A stretch of DNA of 64,000 nt from Desmodus rotundus (Eukaryota > Chordata > Mammalia > Chiroptera > Phyllostomidae), in contig NC_071399.1 in the NCBI RefSeq assembly GCF_022682495.2, forward strand, positions 53,002,873-53,066,872, written 5' to 3'. The notes beneath the pieces are model-generated. The model saw nothing but the letters and a program-made list of their open reading frames with translations, was not told the origin of the DNA and made no database searches. This document shows, piece after piece, positions 35,205 to 46,726 of the stretch. Position 1 is the stretch's first letter. Each line of letters begins with the position of its first letter. A program made the position numbers and the translations under genes.

Positions 35205-36864
35205 GTAAGATCATTGCTTTGCAGTCATGGATAAATCATCACTTACGCTGTAGTAGTTCATTCTGATTCAAGTGAAATTGTTTAATTATTTTTGTAATTC
35301 ACTAAGTCCAGTTTAGCTGATGCCAAATGAAGCGTTGAAATGTCTTCCATTAATGCACTGTGATAGTGGAAGAGCTGCTGCTATTAGAGTATAATAAATT
35401 TTATGTGCACATATAATTATGCTTCAGGTACATAAAATGAACATATTATTGAATTAAAAACAAAGTAGAATAATACTAATCCTCTCTTTTGCATTCCTGT
35501 TGGTTAAATCATTTTAGTTCAAAGAGTGATATAACCTATGTTTTCTTTCCTTCATATTCCTCTCCTTTTCCTGAAAATTTCTACTATTTTTCTGTTCTTT
35601 ACTTTTCCTTCTTTTTTTTTAAGGGATGAAGGTAGATAATTTCCCACTTGTAAACTAAGTTATTATTAGGACCTTCTACTAAGACACAAAAATTAAGTGT
35701 ATATAAAATGCTTTATTGTAGATGTTCACTTTAATAAATTTTCCAGAGAAAATCACTCATAAGAAGTTGTTTTTCTTTTCCAGATTTTTCTGTCAAGTGG
35801 TTATATATTTATTTTATAATAAAACACATACTTAAATTTTTCTATAATATTTGGTCACTAGTCTACATGTAAATAATAACCTTACATTACAAATAATGTT
35901 AGAAAAACTTCTACCTATTGTTTCCACTATAGTAAGTATTTAGGCATACTAAAGTAAATTTTTTTATTTGCCATTTTCCAATCTGTTGTTCAATGAGTAT
36001 TATAATTTATATCCCTATATTATATTAATAACATAGAAGTTATCTGGGTAAATTCTTCTTTCTCAGTAAAAATGTTAATGAAATATTTTGAAATCTGTCA
36101 AAACTTTAATTGTCATCTGTGACATAGCAAAAGGCATAACCCAGTTTGCTTTTTATTTATTCTTCAGCTTACTAACTAATGTAGATTTTGTTTTTTCCAG
36201 AATATTAATATTCTTAAGTAAGCAGTAGACAAATGAACAGAAAATGAGGTTTCTTATAGGACACAGAGGAGGGAAAAAATCTTGCCTATCAATAAAGACA
36301 AAAATATGATTGTAAGGAAAATATACTATTTCAAAGTAGTGATGGTATTACACTGTCCATATAGTAGAAAGGAATAAAGAAAAAAGAATCAGGAAACTTT
36401 CATATAAGTGAAAATTTGAAAGACTCCTAGTTAGTAAATGTTGAATGTTGCCAGCACATAAGAATGTGGGAAATTCAGGGAGGGCCATTGAGCCCCTGAA
36501 CACAGTGTCTGTTTCCATGGTGCTTGTGACACAGACATTGAAGTCTGCAGGGCTGCTGTGAACTTTGCACAGTGGCCCTGAGGGACTTTCTATAGCCTGT
36601 CTCCAAGCATACCTTCTCTTCATAAAGCATTATGAGTTAACCATTAGTGAAATATTTTAGCTGTACCAATTCTAGCAACAGTGGCTTGATTAAATTTGAT
36701 TTTGTTGTATACATTACTATTTCCTTTTATTGCCACACCTCATCTTTGAAGCAGCAATCTTAAGTGCCTCTTGAATATGTAGGTGCTTCTACACCATCTT
36801 GTTCTATGCCCTGTGGTCCTCTTACCACATTGCGTTGAAACCGATTTTTAAAATGTGTTTTTCC

Positions 36865-37095
36865 GGCCCTGACTGATGTAGCTCAGAGGATTGATCATAG
36901 GCTGTGAACCAAAGGAGAGCCAGTTCAATTCTCAGCCACGGCACATGCCTGGGTTGAGGGCCAGGTCCACAATACAGGGTGCTTGAGAGGCAACCACACA
37001 GGGATCTCTCTCTCTCTCTCTCTTTCTCCTTCCTTCCCCTGTCTCTAAAAATGAATAAATAAAATCTTTTAAAAAGTGTCACTTAAAAAATAAAA
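36865..37095 (+). repeat. Ves SINE
   Basis: Head 'ggccctgactgatgtagctc', box B-like 'agttcaattctc', a (CT)n run at about 37005-37024, then an A-rich tail. Exact 16-bp TSD TAAAATGTGTTTTTCC (36849-36864 and 37096-37111). Confidence 0.93.
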
Positions 37096-37129
37096 TAAAA
37101 TGTGTTTTTCCATACCACTAATGCAGAGT

Positions 37130-37240
37130 GTTGTGTTTTCTTTATTTTGTATCTCCAGCAAATGGCATAATTGCCTGGCACATAGTGACTGCTGAATAAA
37201 TATCTGTTGAGTGAATTAGTGAAAAGATGAATAATATTTT
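37130..37240 (+). repeat. L2 3' end
   Basis: 'gtatctccagcaaatggca', 'gcctggcacatagtgactgc', 'tgaataaatatctgttgagt': the typical L2 terminus. Confidence 0.6.
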
Positions 37241-38359
37241 GAGTGTTCATAATAAGGAGCACTAGTTCATTAAACTTTTATCAAGAAATATTATAATTGC
37301 AGCAGTTACTGAAATTGAAGGAAAAATTGAAATTGAAGGAAAGAGAGCTTAATAGCCTTTTAATAAGCTTAATGAGCTTTAGATTTGAAAAATTATAAAA
37401 ATATCTACCATGTGTCAAGCCTTGTCGTGAGATGTTAGGATACTGAGATCAAAATACACATATGCATGCCTGTGTGCACACATGCACACAGCTGCAGAGC
37501 TCAGGTTGCCTGGGTTTGTCAAGGCGGGAGAAAGACAAGTAAGTACACACAGTTACTACCCAGGGTGATAAAAGTACAGGCAGGTTACCATGGTAGCACT
37601 GAAGAGGGGATGGTCCCAGATTGGAATGATCATGGAAAATCAGTTTACAAGGCAAAGTTGAGAGAGTCTTTCAGGCAGAGAGACTGGCATTTGCAGAGAC
37701 CTGGCTATGTGAGAAAGTAGCTAATTTAGGGAGCTACATATAATTAATTGTCATTGGAAAAGAGCTGAAGTTGTGAATGGAAGAGTGACAAGAGATGAGG
37801 CTGATAAGTTAGGAAAAGGTCATATCTCCTGGCCCTTGCTAATTAAGGAATTTGGATGCTGTTCAGAATAAGAGAGAAAGCCGTTGACAGTTTTTAAGCA
37901 CATTTCCACTCTTGCTAACTTTTTATTCACTCTTTAAAGTTGTCTCTGAGTTGGAACCAAGGTGAAGAGAGACTAGGTAGGAGGCTGTTGTAGTAGTCCA
38001 GGTGAAAGTCGTGAAGGATCTGAACAAAGGCAGTGACAGTGGGGCCAGAGTGGAAAGGACACATTGAGGGCTATTTAGAAGGGAGGTAGAGTCAGTGGAA
38101 CTTTGTGCTCGATTCAAAGATAAAGATTCTCCCTCTGGAATTGCGTAGTCTGGTGGAAAAGTTAAAACAAAAGAGTAAAGAATAAATTTTTCCAAATTTT
38201 GCCCATGACTGCAACACAAAATAGAAGGAGAATGATAGGAGATGAGACTGAGACTAAGTCTGTAAGTTAAGGAGTGGCCTTTCTTCCTAAGGTATTAAGA
38301 GTCATTTAAGGAATTTTGAAGAAAGAAATGACATGATTTTGACAAACAAAGTGACAGTA

Positions 38360-38529
38360 CAGGCACACCTCAGAGATATTGCAGGTTTGGTTCCAGACCA
38401 CTGCATTAAAGCAAGTATACCAATAAAGCAAGTCATAGTTTTTTGCTAGTGGGGGGTCTTACCTTCAACTGGTATAAAAAAAAATCTGTGAAGTGCGATA
38501 AAGTGAAACACAATAAAATGCTGGTATTG
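38360..38529 (+). mobile_element. Tigger1-like DNA transposon fragment
   Basis: 'caggcacacctcagagatat', 'tgcaggtttggttccagacc' and 'gcgataaagtgaaacacaat' are end sequences of Tigger1-type (Tc1/mariner superfamily) elements. TA flanks at 38358-38359 and 38530-38531. Only end sequence remains, so it is a short deletion derivative. Confidence 0.75.
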
Positions 38530-40573
38530 TAGAGAGCCTATTGGCTCAAGAAGAGACTGAAGTTAGAGAAGCCAAATTGGCTTATAAAAATCTGGGCCAG
38601 AGATCATAAAAACCAGAATGAAAACTGTGGGGATGAAAAGGAAAGGATAGGTACAGTTGACACTTGGGTGGCTTAATACTATAGCTTAGACTTGGTGTTT
38701 AATTGGCTCTTGGTAAGGGAGGAGTGAGGTGGGCAGGCAGAATATGATGAAAGGGATTTGGCCAGGTGGTAGAAAATTATACTATTAATCAAGATAAAAG
38801 ATACAGGATATAGAATGAATTTGAGAAGAAAGTAATGAGCTAAGTGTTGGATATGTTGAGTTTGCAGAGACGGGGAGATAAGCAAGTAGTTTGATAGTTA
38901 CTCCAGAAGGACAGGGCTGAAGTCAAGGAGAAATCTTGCTGTTGAAGATCAGTGTAGAGTTGGTACTTGAAGCCATGGAATGGATGAGAGAGAGGAGTTA
39001 GGGAGAGTAGGGTCAGAAGTAGCTCTTCAAATACTGAAGTGGGGCTCCCTACCTCTGCGCATGGCCCTTCCTCTGTCATCAGGGGGATGCTGTTTTAAAA
39101 TATACACAACCTGCTCTGCCTTATATCGTGATGCCCCACACCCCAGGAAAGCATGTAAAAAGATAGAAAGATATCAAATAAAGGAACTTGGGGGAAATTT
39201 AAGGAATTACTACAAGAAGAAGACCCAACTCAGAAGACTATGGAGAGAAATTGCTAGAAAGGTAGGAAGTAATCTGGAGAGACAGAGAACTGACAGAGGA
39301 TACTTTTAAGAAATAATCTGTGGTAGTAAGTGGTCCAAGATGTTGAGAGAAGAATTTTGTAGGCAGTGATCTGAGCCTTAGCTAATATTTGTTGATTTGA
39401 ATAATCTAGTTAGATCTAATGAAGGCATGTAGTAGGGAGGCATAAGAAAAAGTAAAAAAGACTGTAGATATATTAGTTTGGGGTATTTTTCAGTTATTTG
39501 ACATTGCTTTTTTTACCTGGCTATACAGGTGCTCATTCCATTTTTTTTCTATCTACTTTTTATGCAGATTAGCCCATTTATTTCTGGGAGAATTTAATGT
39601 TGTCTGGATATTGGCTCTGAATTTTCATGTTAGAAGGAAGAGGTCTCCAGATTACAGTATCACTAGAACCAGATTAAAAGAGTGTTCTAGGACTCCTTTT
39701 GAACTTGGTGACCATGTACCTTGGTTTGCTTAAGATAGTCCCTGTTTACATTTGTTGTTCCAGCATAAATATTGATAATATATCTCTTTTTATACCTAAA
39801 AGTGTTTCAGAAAAGACCATAAATTGATGTCTCATCCTACTCCAAGCCTTCTTAAATTCTAGCTCCATGGTGTATCTGAAAGCATTTTAAAAAATAATAA
39901 GAACCTCCAAGAAATATCAGGCAATACTCATTTGTTCTTAAAGGAGGGAAAAATCTTTCTGTTTTTCTAAGATACTCTAAAAGAAAATATTGATTAACTT
40001 GACAAGTGAAAGAAAAATATTCTATATATCAAAAAAGTTCATAAACCAAATTAGGAAAAGAAAAACAAATAACAAACTAGAAAAATAACTGCAGCATATA
40101 TTAGATACAAAATGAGGAGCCAATTTAAACAAAATAGAGAGACTTAATCAGATTTTAATATTGAGAGAATCAGATTCCTCTCTCATCTGTTCCATGACTT
40201 CAGTTACCAACTCTACTGTGCCTTTTTACAAGTAGGGAACTTCAGTAATTTTAGTACTTATGAGGCCAGTATCATTTTGATACAGAAAGCCAGGAGAAAG
40301 TCATATGGATATTAATTGTTTGGGGGTATATTAATAGCTCTCCCCTCAATCCCAACCCTCCTGAGCTACTTTGTGACCTACTTATTGTTGTCCTATTTTT
40401 CAAGATACAAAAGAGCAATGTGATTTCCTTTGTGGCTATTATGAATAACTTTAATCTTGTTCTTTTATTATGTTGAATCATAATTTGAATAAAAGATGTG
40501 GATAGTAAATAAATATTTTTAATTTTAAAGCTACACATCCTTTGAGGGTAATGATTAAGAATAAATCAGTGTA

Positions 40574-40700
40574 GCCTCTCTGGGTAGCTCAGTTGGTTAG
40601 AGTGTTGTCCCAATATGCCAAGGTTGTGGGTTCAGTCTCTAGTCAGAGCACATACAAGAAGTCACCAGTGAATGCATAAATACATAGAACAAAATCAATG

Positions 40701-40751
<51 letters not shown>

Positions 40752-40805
40752 GTCCCCCCTCCCCATCTGTAAAATCAGTAAGTAAAAAGTTAAAAAAAAA
40801 TAAAA
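40574..40805 (+). repeat. Ves-related SINE with CT run
   Basis: 'gggtagctcagttggttaga', 'ttgtgggttcagtctc', then about 50 bp of CT dinucleotides (40700-40752) and an A-rich tail. Same subtype as 8205-8395. Confidence 0.85.
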
Positions 40806-41180
40806 CTGTAAAATGTTCCCTGGAAATCTGCAATTATTTTAGAAAACCTTTCTACAGTATATTTACATTAGCAAGTATTAATTTAAATATTATATTAAAT
40901 TATAATTGTGCAATAGCTGAAAAATATTTGAAATATTGGTGAATGGCTTAGTTTTGCTCAGGTGTACTATTTCAGGTTTTTAATATGAGTGACCTGATTG
41001 GTTATATAACTTACTTATAACCACAGCATTAATTTTTGTTTTTATAAAAAATCAAACTGTTTAGTTATTATATGTTAAAATAGATGTTTTCCTTTCCATT
41101 GAAGACATCATTATAGTTAACTTTCTTATTTCCCTTTGATTAATGCAAAACACAATTAACCTGTAGTTCCTGTTCTCCAG

Positions 41181-41252
41181 CACATGGTAGTGATGGAAGA
41201 TATGCTCAAAGACTTTCTTCTTGGAGAACATCTGTTATTGGTTGGTAACCAG
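41181..41252 (+). CDS. VWA8: VWA8 internal exon g (first half of a Walker A motif)
   Basis: A 72-nt exon of 24 codons, phase 0 at both ends, between ctgttctccag and GTAAGT. It reads HMVVMEDMLKDFLLGEHLLL and then VGNQ. The end LLLVGNQ is the strand and first glycine of a P-loop whose remaining residues (GVGKNK) are encoded 15.7 kb downstream in exon h. The ATP-binding motif is therefore assembled only by splicing. Skipping the exon would keep the frame but destroy the nucleotide site. Confidence 0.95.
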
Positions 41253-41379
41253 GTAAGTTATGGCTGGAACTCAGTTACTAATTTATAGTAACAGTATAAA
41301 AGCAGTAAGTTTATTGTTTTTGTTTGAATAAGTTTGTAGAAATTATTTTTTTTTCTCACCTAAACTACTTATTTAATTA

Positions 41380-41690
41380 AATGATAAGGGTCTTCTACCT
41401 TCTAAACTTCAGAGTCACCTCAGGGCTTAAATCATCCCCCCCCACCCCCATTTAATCAGCCATCAAGCTCTCTCTATTCTACCTCTTAAATATCTACTCT
41501 TCTTTTCCACAACTGTCATCCTAGTCCAGCTCATCATGACCTAGCACCTGGATTATAGCAAGTTTCCTAATATAGCTCCACCCTGGCCCTATTCCCACTT
41601 TGATCAACTCTCTACTCTGCAGCCAAACTGATACTTGTAAAAGTAAAATCTGATTAAGTCTGATTCTATAATCAGAAAATCATTTAAGAT
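41380..41690 (+). repeat. L2-like fragment
   Basis: 'gtcctagcacctggattata'-like spacing with 'ctctgcagccaaactgatac' and 'aaaatctgattaagtctgat' follows the L2 interior. Diverged, by eye. Confidence 0.5.
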
Positions 41691-41691
41691 T

Positions 41692-42235
41692 TTCTTTAGC
41701 TATGCAGAAGCTTTTTATTTTGATGAAGTACTATTTGTTTATTCTTTCTGTTATGTCCCTTGGTCTAGGGAACGTATCAGTGAAAATATTGCTGCTTGGA
41801 GAATATCTGAGATTCTCCTCACTATGTTTTCCTCTAGGATATTTATGGTGTCTCAACTTATTTTTAAGTCTTTTATCCATCTTGGTTTATTTTTATATAT
41901 GGTGTAAGTTTTTGGTCGACTTTCAGATTTTTGCATGTAGCTGTCCAGATGTCCCAACACCATTTGTTGAAGAGGCTATTTTTACCTCATTTTGTGCTTC
42001 TGTCCCCTTTTTGAATGTTAATTGACCATAGAGACTTGGGTTTATTTCTGCACTCTCTATTCTGCTCCATTGATCTATGGGTCTGTTCTTATGCCAGTAC
42101 CAATTTTGATTACAGTGGCCTTGTAATACAGTTTGATAACGGGTGTTGTGATCCCTCCAACTTTGTTCCTCTTTCTCAAAATTGCTGTGGCTATTTGGGA
42201 TCATTTATGGTTCTATATTCTTGAAATGTTTGTTC
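41692..42235 (-). repeat. L1 ORF2 fragment, antisense
   Basis: Antisense L1 ORF2 text shared with 50340-50580: 'gctatgcagaagctttttat', 'tttattctttctgttatgtc', then 'cactctctattctgctccat' and 'tgatctatgggtctgttctt'. Neither end is flanked by a clear TSD. Confidence 0.75.
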
Positions 42236-42828
42236 TATATCTGTGGAAAGTGATAAATTATTCATGGTATTTTTTCACTATTTGCAAAGCTTTACTTACC
42301 TACTATTTACTGAAAAATCATTTTTCCTGATCAGTTTATATACCAGAATAGGAGGAAGATCAGTTTATAGTCCATTCAGTATTCAGTCTTTGATATTGAA
42401 GCCCAGGAAATCAGGAGATTCTAAGACAAGTTGACCAAGCTTTTTATTTTGTAAACTTGCAACTGTTCAGTGAAGGAATCGGGTAAATTAGATAGAATCT
42501 AGGAGGTGTCCACTTACAAGAGTAAATAGTTAAGTGACCCATTCAACTGGATATGGTAACATACTGAGAGGATCAGAGACTGGCAGCATTATTACTAGGA
42601 CAGAATAATGCAGTACTAATTATGGTATTTTAAAATTTCTATCAATAGTAATAATTAAGTGCTAATTAGTATTTAGCTAATTAAAGGAGGTCTAACTTTG
42701 TGCATGCTTACATTTACCAGGTCAGGGAATGGAAATTGGACCAATGTGGCAGGTTAAAATCTAAAAAGAACTTTTGGAGTACTTTAGCCAGTTTCAGTTC
42801 CTTTCCTACTTGTTTTCAAAAGCTAATG

Positions 42829-43057
42829 CCTATCTTGGCCCATGTGGCTTAGTTGTTTGGAGCGCTGTCCCATATGCTGAAAGTTTGTGGGTTCAATTCC
42901 CCATCAGGGCACATACCTAAGTTGCGGATTCGATCCCTGGTTGGGAAGCATATGGGAGGTGGCCAATCAATATTCTTCACATTGATATTTCACTCTTTCT
43001 CACTTTCTCTCTCTCTAAAAGCAATGAAAAAAATGTCCTTGAGTGAGGATTTAAAAA
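42829..43057 (+). repeat. Ves SINE
   Basis: 'cttggcccatgtggcttagt', box B 'gggttcaattcc', a second 'ggattcgatccctgg', and a CT/A-rich tail. Exact 11-bp TSD AAAAGCTAATG (42818-42828 and 43058-43068). Confidence 0.9.
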
Positions 43058-43107
43058 AAAAGCTAATGTTGGTGTTAACATCTCAGGAAGATTATAGACT
43101 CTTTTTT

Positions 43108-45570
43108 CCCTTATTTTCTTTATTGAGGTATAATTGACAAAATTATATTTAAAGTATATAATATGATGATTTGATATACTTATGCATTATTAATAATTAT
43201 ACATTGTGACAGGATTCCTCCCATCTAGTTAACACATCCATTACCTCACCTATTTACTTTCTTTTTTTAATATATTTATTGATTATGCTATTACAGTTGT
43301 CCCATTTACCCCCTTCACTCCACTCCTTCTTGCCCTCCCCCTCCCACCCACATTCCCCCCCCCATAGTTCATGTCCATGGGTCACACATATAAGTTCTTT
43401 GGCTTCTACATTTCCTATACTATTCTTACCCTCCCCCTGTCTATTTTCTACCTGCCATTTATGCTACTTATTCTCTGGACCTTCCCCCCTTTCTCCCCCT
43501 CACACTCCCCTGTTGATAACCCTCCATGTGATCTCCATTTCTGTGGTTCTGTTCCTGTTCTAGTTGTTGGCTTAGTTGCCTTTTGTTTTTGTTCTAGGTG
43601 TTGTTGTTAATAACTGTGAGTTTGCTGTCATCTTACTGTTCATATTTTTTATCTTCTTTTTCTTAGGTAAATCCCTTTAACATTTCATATAACAAGGGCT
43701 TGGTGATGATGAACTCCTTGAACTTGACCTTATCTGAGAAGCACTTTATCTGCCCTTCCATTCTAAATGATAGCCTTGCTGGATACAGTAATTTGGGATG
43801 TAGGTCCTTGCCTTTCATGACTTGGAATACTTCTTGCTAGCCCCTTCTTGCCTGTAAGGTCTCTTTTGAGAAGTCAACTGACAGTCTATGGGAACTCCTT
43901 TGTAGGTAACTGTGTCCTTTTCTCTTGCTGCTTCTAAGATTCTCTCCTTCTCTTTAATCTTGGGTAATACAATGATGATGTGCCTTGGTGTGTTCCTCCT
44001 TGGGTCCAGCTTCTTTGGGACTCTCTGAGCTTCCTGGACTTCCTGGAAGTCTATTTCCTTTGCCAGATTGGGGAAGTTCTCCTTCATTATTTGTTCAAAT
44101 AAGTTTAATAAGTTTTCAATTTTTTGTTCTTCCTCTTCTCCTTCTGGCACCCCTATAATTTGGATGTTGGAACGTTTCAAGATGTCCTGGAGGTTCCTAA
44201 GCCTCTCCTTATTTTTCCAAATTCTTGTTTCTTCATTCTTTTCTAGGTGGATGTTTCTTTCTTCCTTCTGGTCCACACTGTTGATTTGAGTTCCAGTTTC
44301 TTTGCCATTACTATTGGTTCCCTGTACATTTTCCTTTGTTTCTCTTAGCATAGCCTTCATTTTTTAATCTAATTTGTGACCAAATTCAACCAATTCTGTG
44401 AGCGTCCTTATTACCAGTGTTTTGAACTGTGCATCTGATAGGTTGGCTATGTCTTCATTGCTTAGTTGTATTTTTTCTGGAGCATCTGATAGGTTGGCTA
44501 TGTCTTCATTTCTTAGTTGTATTTTTCTTTGAAGTGTTCTTTCATTTGGGCCATTTTTTTTGTCTTGGCATGCTTGTTACATAAAGGGGTGGAGCCTTAG
44601 GTGGACACCAGGGCTGCGTAATGCTGGTGGCTGTGCTGTGACGCTGTATGTGGGGGAGGGGCTGAGAGCCGGATTGCAGTCACTCCCTCTGCTAGCCACA
44701 ATCAAATTGGGACCTTCTGGTGCTGATTCCCGAGTGGGTGGGCTTGTGCATGCTGTAGGTCCCTGTGGGCCTCTCCAATGACCTCTCCTGTGAGGCTGGG
44801 AGTTTCTCCTGCTGCTGTCTAACCCCTAAGGGGTTTTCAATCAGTGGTTTGAGGCTTTATTTCCCGGGGCTGGAGCCCTGGGTCCTGGGTTGCTCAGTCT
44901 GCTTCGCTCCCCCGCCATTCCTCGTGGTTTATTTATGCGCGGATGTGGGGCCACCTTGTGGGGTCTGCCAGCTGCAGCTGGCCTGCCCTGTTCCACAATC
45001 CACCAGCTTGCTGGGTCCGCCAGCCGCCAGCGTCCACCAGCTGCCGCCTTGTAGGGAGTCCTCTCAGCCCAGCTGCCTGTCTCTGCCCCTCTTACCAGTC
45101 TGGATAAATGTTTCTTCTTTATCTCCTTGGTTGTCGGACTTCCAAACAATTCGATTTTCTAGCAATTTTGGTTGTTTTTTGTTTTTAAATTGTTGTTGTC
45201 CTTGTTTTGGTTGTGCGAGGAGGCACAGTGTGTCTACCTACACCTCCATCTTGGGCGGAAGTCCTATTTACCTTTTTTTGGTGGGTACTTTTGAGTCTCA
45301 ATTATGCAATACAGAGTTATCAATTATAATCACCATGGTAAACATTAGACCCTCAAGCATTTATTATCTCCTAGGTGAAAGTTTTAACCTGCTTACCAAT
45401 TTCTCCCTAATTTCCCTGTCCTTCCTTCCCCCCGAAACGACTTTTCTACTCTCTGTTTCTAGGAGTTTGACTTTATTTACTTTTTTTTTTAGATTCCACA
45501 TATAAGTATTTATCTTTCTCTGACTGGCTTATTTCAGTTACATAATGCCCTCCAGGTTCATTATAGTTAG
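43108..45570 (-). repeat. Old L1 3' region, antisense, split by HAL1
   Basis: Left block 43108-43257 ('tttctttattgaggtataat', 'gacaaaattatatttaaagt') is the 3' end of an L1MA-like element. Right block 45263-45570 ('cttatttcagttacataatg', 'ccctccaggttcatta') continues into its ORF2 end. HAL1 43258-45262 sits between them. Confidence 0.75.
43258..45262 (-). mobile_element. HAL1 (half-L1) copy 4, full length
   Basis: Antisense, 2,005 bp, with the 5' leader ACTTCCGCCCAAGATGGAGG at the right end. Exact 9-bp TSD CCTATTTAC (43249-43257 and 45263-45271). ORF1 remains open from Met 44360 to 43815 on the minus strand (181 aa): coiled-coil end, then IIGVPEGEEEEQKIENL (RRM-like) and DPRRNTPRHIIIVLPKIKEK (C-terminal domain), but its upstream part is out of frame. 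A 51-bp tandem duplication lies at 44431-44532. No ORF2. On the plus strand, the open frames at 43279-43610 and 44765-45505 are complements of the UTRs, not genes. Confidence 0.88.
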
Positions 45571-46015
45571 ACTCGACTGCTTCCATTTGGTATGTGTGAG
45601 GGAGGATGACGCCACCTGTGGTTAGCATGTACCCCACAGGGATGTTCTTTGTGAAGGACTGGTATGGTGTTACATGTTCTCTTTCCCTGTGCTTGTCTTC
45701 ATCTAGATTTCTTTTTTGGGAATGTGTACTTTTGCAGTCATGGTAACAACAGCTTTGAAAAAATAGTCTGCTTTTTTTTTTTTACCAGTGGTATTTCAGT
45801 ATTTCTCTTTATATTTTATGCACCTTCTCAACTTCACCCTTATTTCTATCTTGTGAAACAAAACAATTTAAAAAAGACAAGCAAGTGAAGGTGCAGCTGA
45901 TAGATAGATTAAGAACTGCTGACTCAACTCTCATGGGGAAGTATCACTGGTGTTTTCACTCAAGTGCAACATGACAACCATCTGGGAAAGTGCCTATTTT
46001 AATCACATGATTTGA

Positions 46016-46070
46016 ATCGCTTCTTGGCCTTTTGGCTAAGATCAAGTGTAGTATCTGTTCTTATCAGTTT
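46016..46070 (+). pseudogene. U2 snRNA pseudogene, 3'-truncated
   Basis: Fifty-five bases matching the 5' end of U2 snRNA (atcgcttcttggccttttgg through 'gtatctgttcttatcagttt'), including the branch-site recognition region. The remaining ~130 nt of U2 is missing. A 17-bp TSD TTTAATCACATGATTTG (45998-46014 and 46068-46084) shows L1-mediated insertion; it overlaps the U2 end by three T. No poly(A), no U2 promoter. Not functional. Confidence 0.92.
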
Positions 46071-46726
46071 AATCACATGATTTGTTTTGAAAATAAGTAC
46101 ACCATTTGAAGCAGTTTATCTGGCCCATTTCTTTTTTCTTTTTGTTTTTTTTAGTAGGTTTATAGTTCTTTTATTTATCTATTTATTTTTTTGATCTGAT
46201 TCCTTCTCTTTGTCTTTTTAAAATAGTATATGATGGCTACTCAAAAAAAAACAAAACAAAAAACAACTCAATTTGAAGTGAGGCTTTGGGAATTAAATAT
46301 TGACAGAGAAGCCAGGAGTGGATTCGTATAATTATACAATATAGTGTTAATGAGTGCTCTTAAAACAAACTGTCTATAGACAGATACAGTCTACCCAGCC
46401 TTCTTTGGGCAAAGTAGAAACTGGCCATGAACAAAAAGCTTTAATAGTTGAAGTAGAGAGGTTTTGAAAGATTGCTGTTACCAGTGGCAATTTTTTACAT
46501 GAGGAAATTAAAAAGACTAAGAAAGTGTGCTGATTTAGAGAAAGCTCAAGGTTTATCATCTTTACTAAGCCCAACCCCAGCTTTTCTTTCCATATAATGC
46601 TCTTTTCTATCAAAATTAGTCAAGATTTCATAACTATTCTATTGTGAAGTTAAAAACAGTTCTATAAACATCACTTCTGGCAAAATAAATTAGCCCACAT
46701 ATTATTTGGTGAAATGAAATTGATTT

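Larger units (their letters stand above)
35205..41180 (+). other. VWA8: VWA8 intron between exons f and g
   Basis: A 6.0 kb intron with Ves copies (36865-37095, 40574-40805), an L2 3' end (about 37130-37240) and a Tigger1-like fragment (38360-38529). 37440-38320 and 38900-39480 resemble a diffuse ancient repeat seen next to L2 in other mammals ('gcagagacctggctatg', 'aaatgacatgattttgac'), which I cannot name. 35210-36840 and 39490-40560 are AT-rich and unassigned. Confidence 0.75.

Noticed and set aside
38900..39480. Possible additional VWA8 exon or gene in purine-rich sequence
   Set aside because: The short frames have no VWA8 similarity and exons f and g join in phase without an intermediate exon; the text resembles a diffuse ancient repeat.
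43279..43610. Recurrent open frames starting MIMLLQLSH or MSMGHTYKF (also near 6692, 22513, 27103 and 57554)
   Set aside because: They recur because they are the complement of the same HAL1 3' UTR in each copy, not because of a gene family.
44765..45505. Plus-strand open frame of 246 codons
   Set aside because: It is the complement of the 5' leader of HAL1 copy 4 and runs into the flanking old L1. The same region in the other HAL1 copies does not keep the frame.
45600..45700. 'gaggatgacgccacctgtgg' region looked like a possible coding pseudogene
   Set aside because: No protein could be recognised in any frame and there are no insertion marks. Left unassigned.
46016..46070. Functional U2 snRNA gene
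   Set aside because: Only 55 of about 188 nt remain, between TSDs, with no snRNA promoter elements or 3' box.
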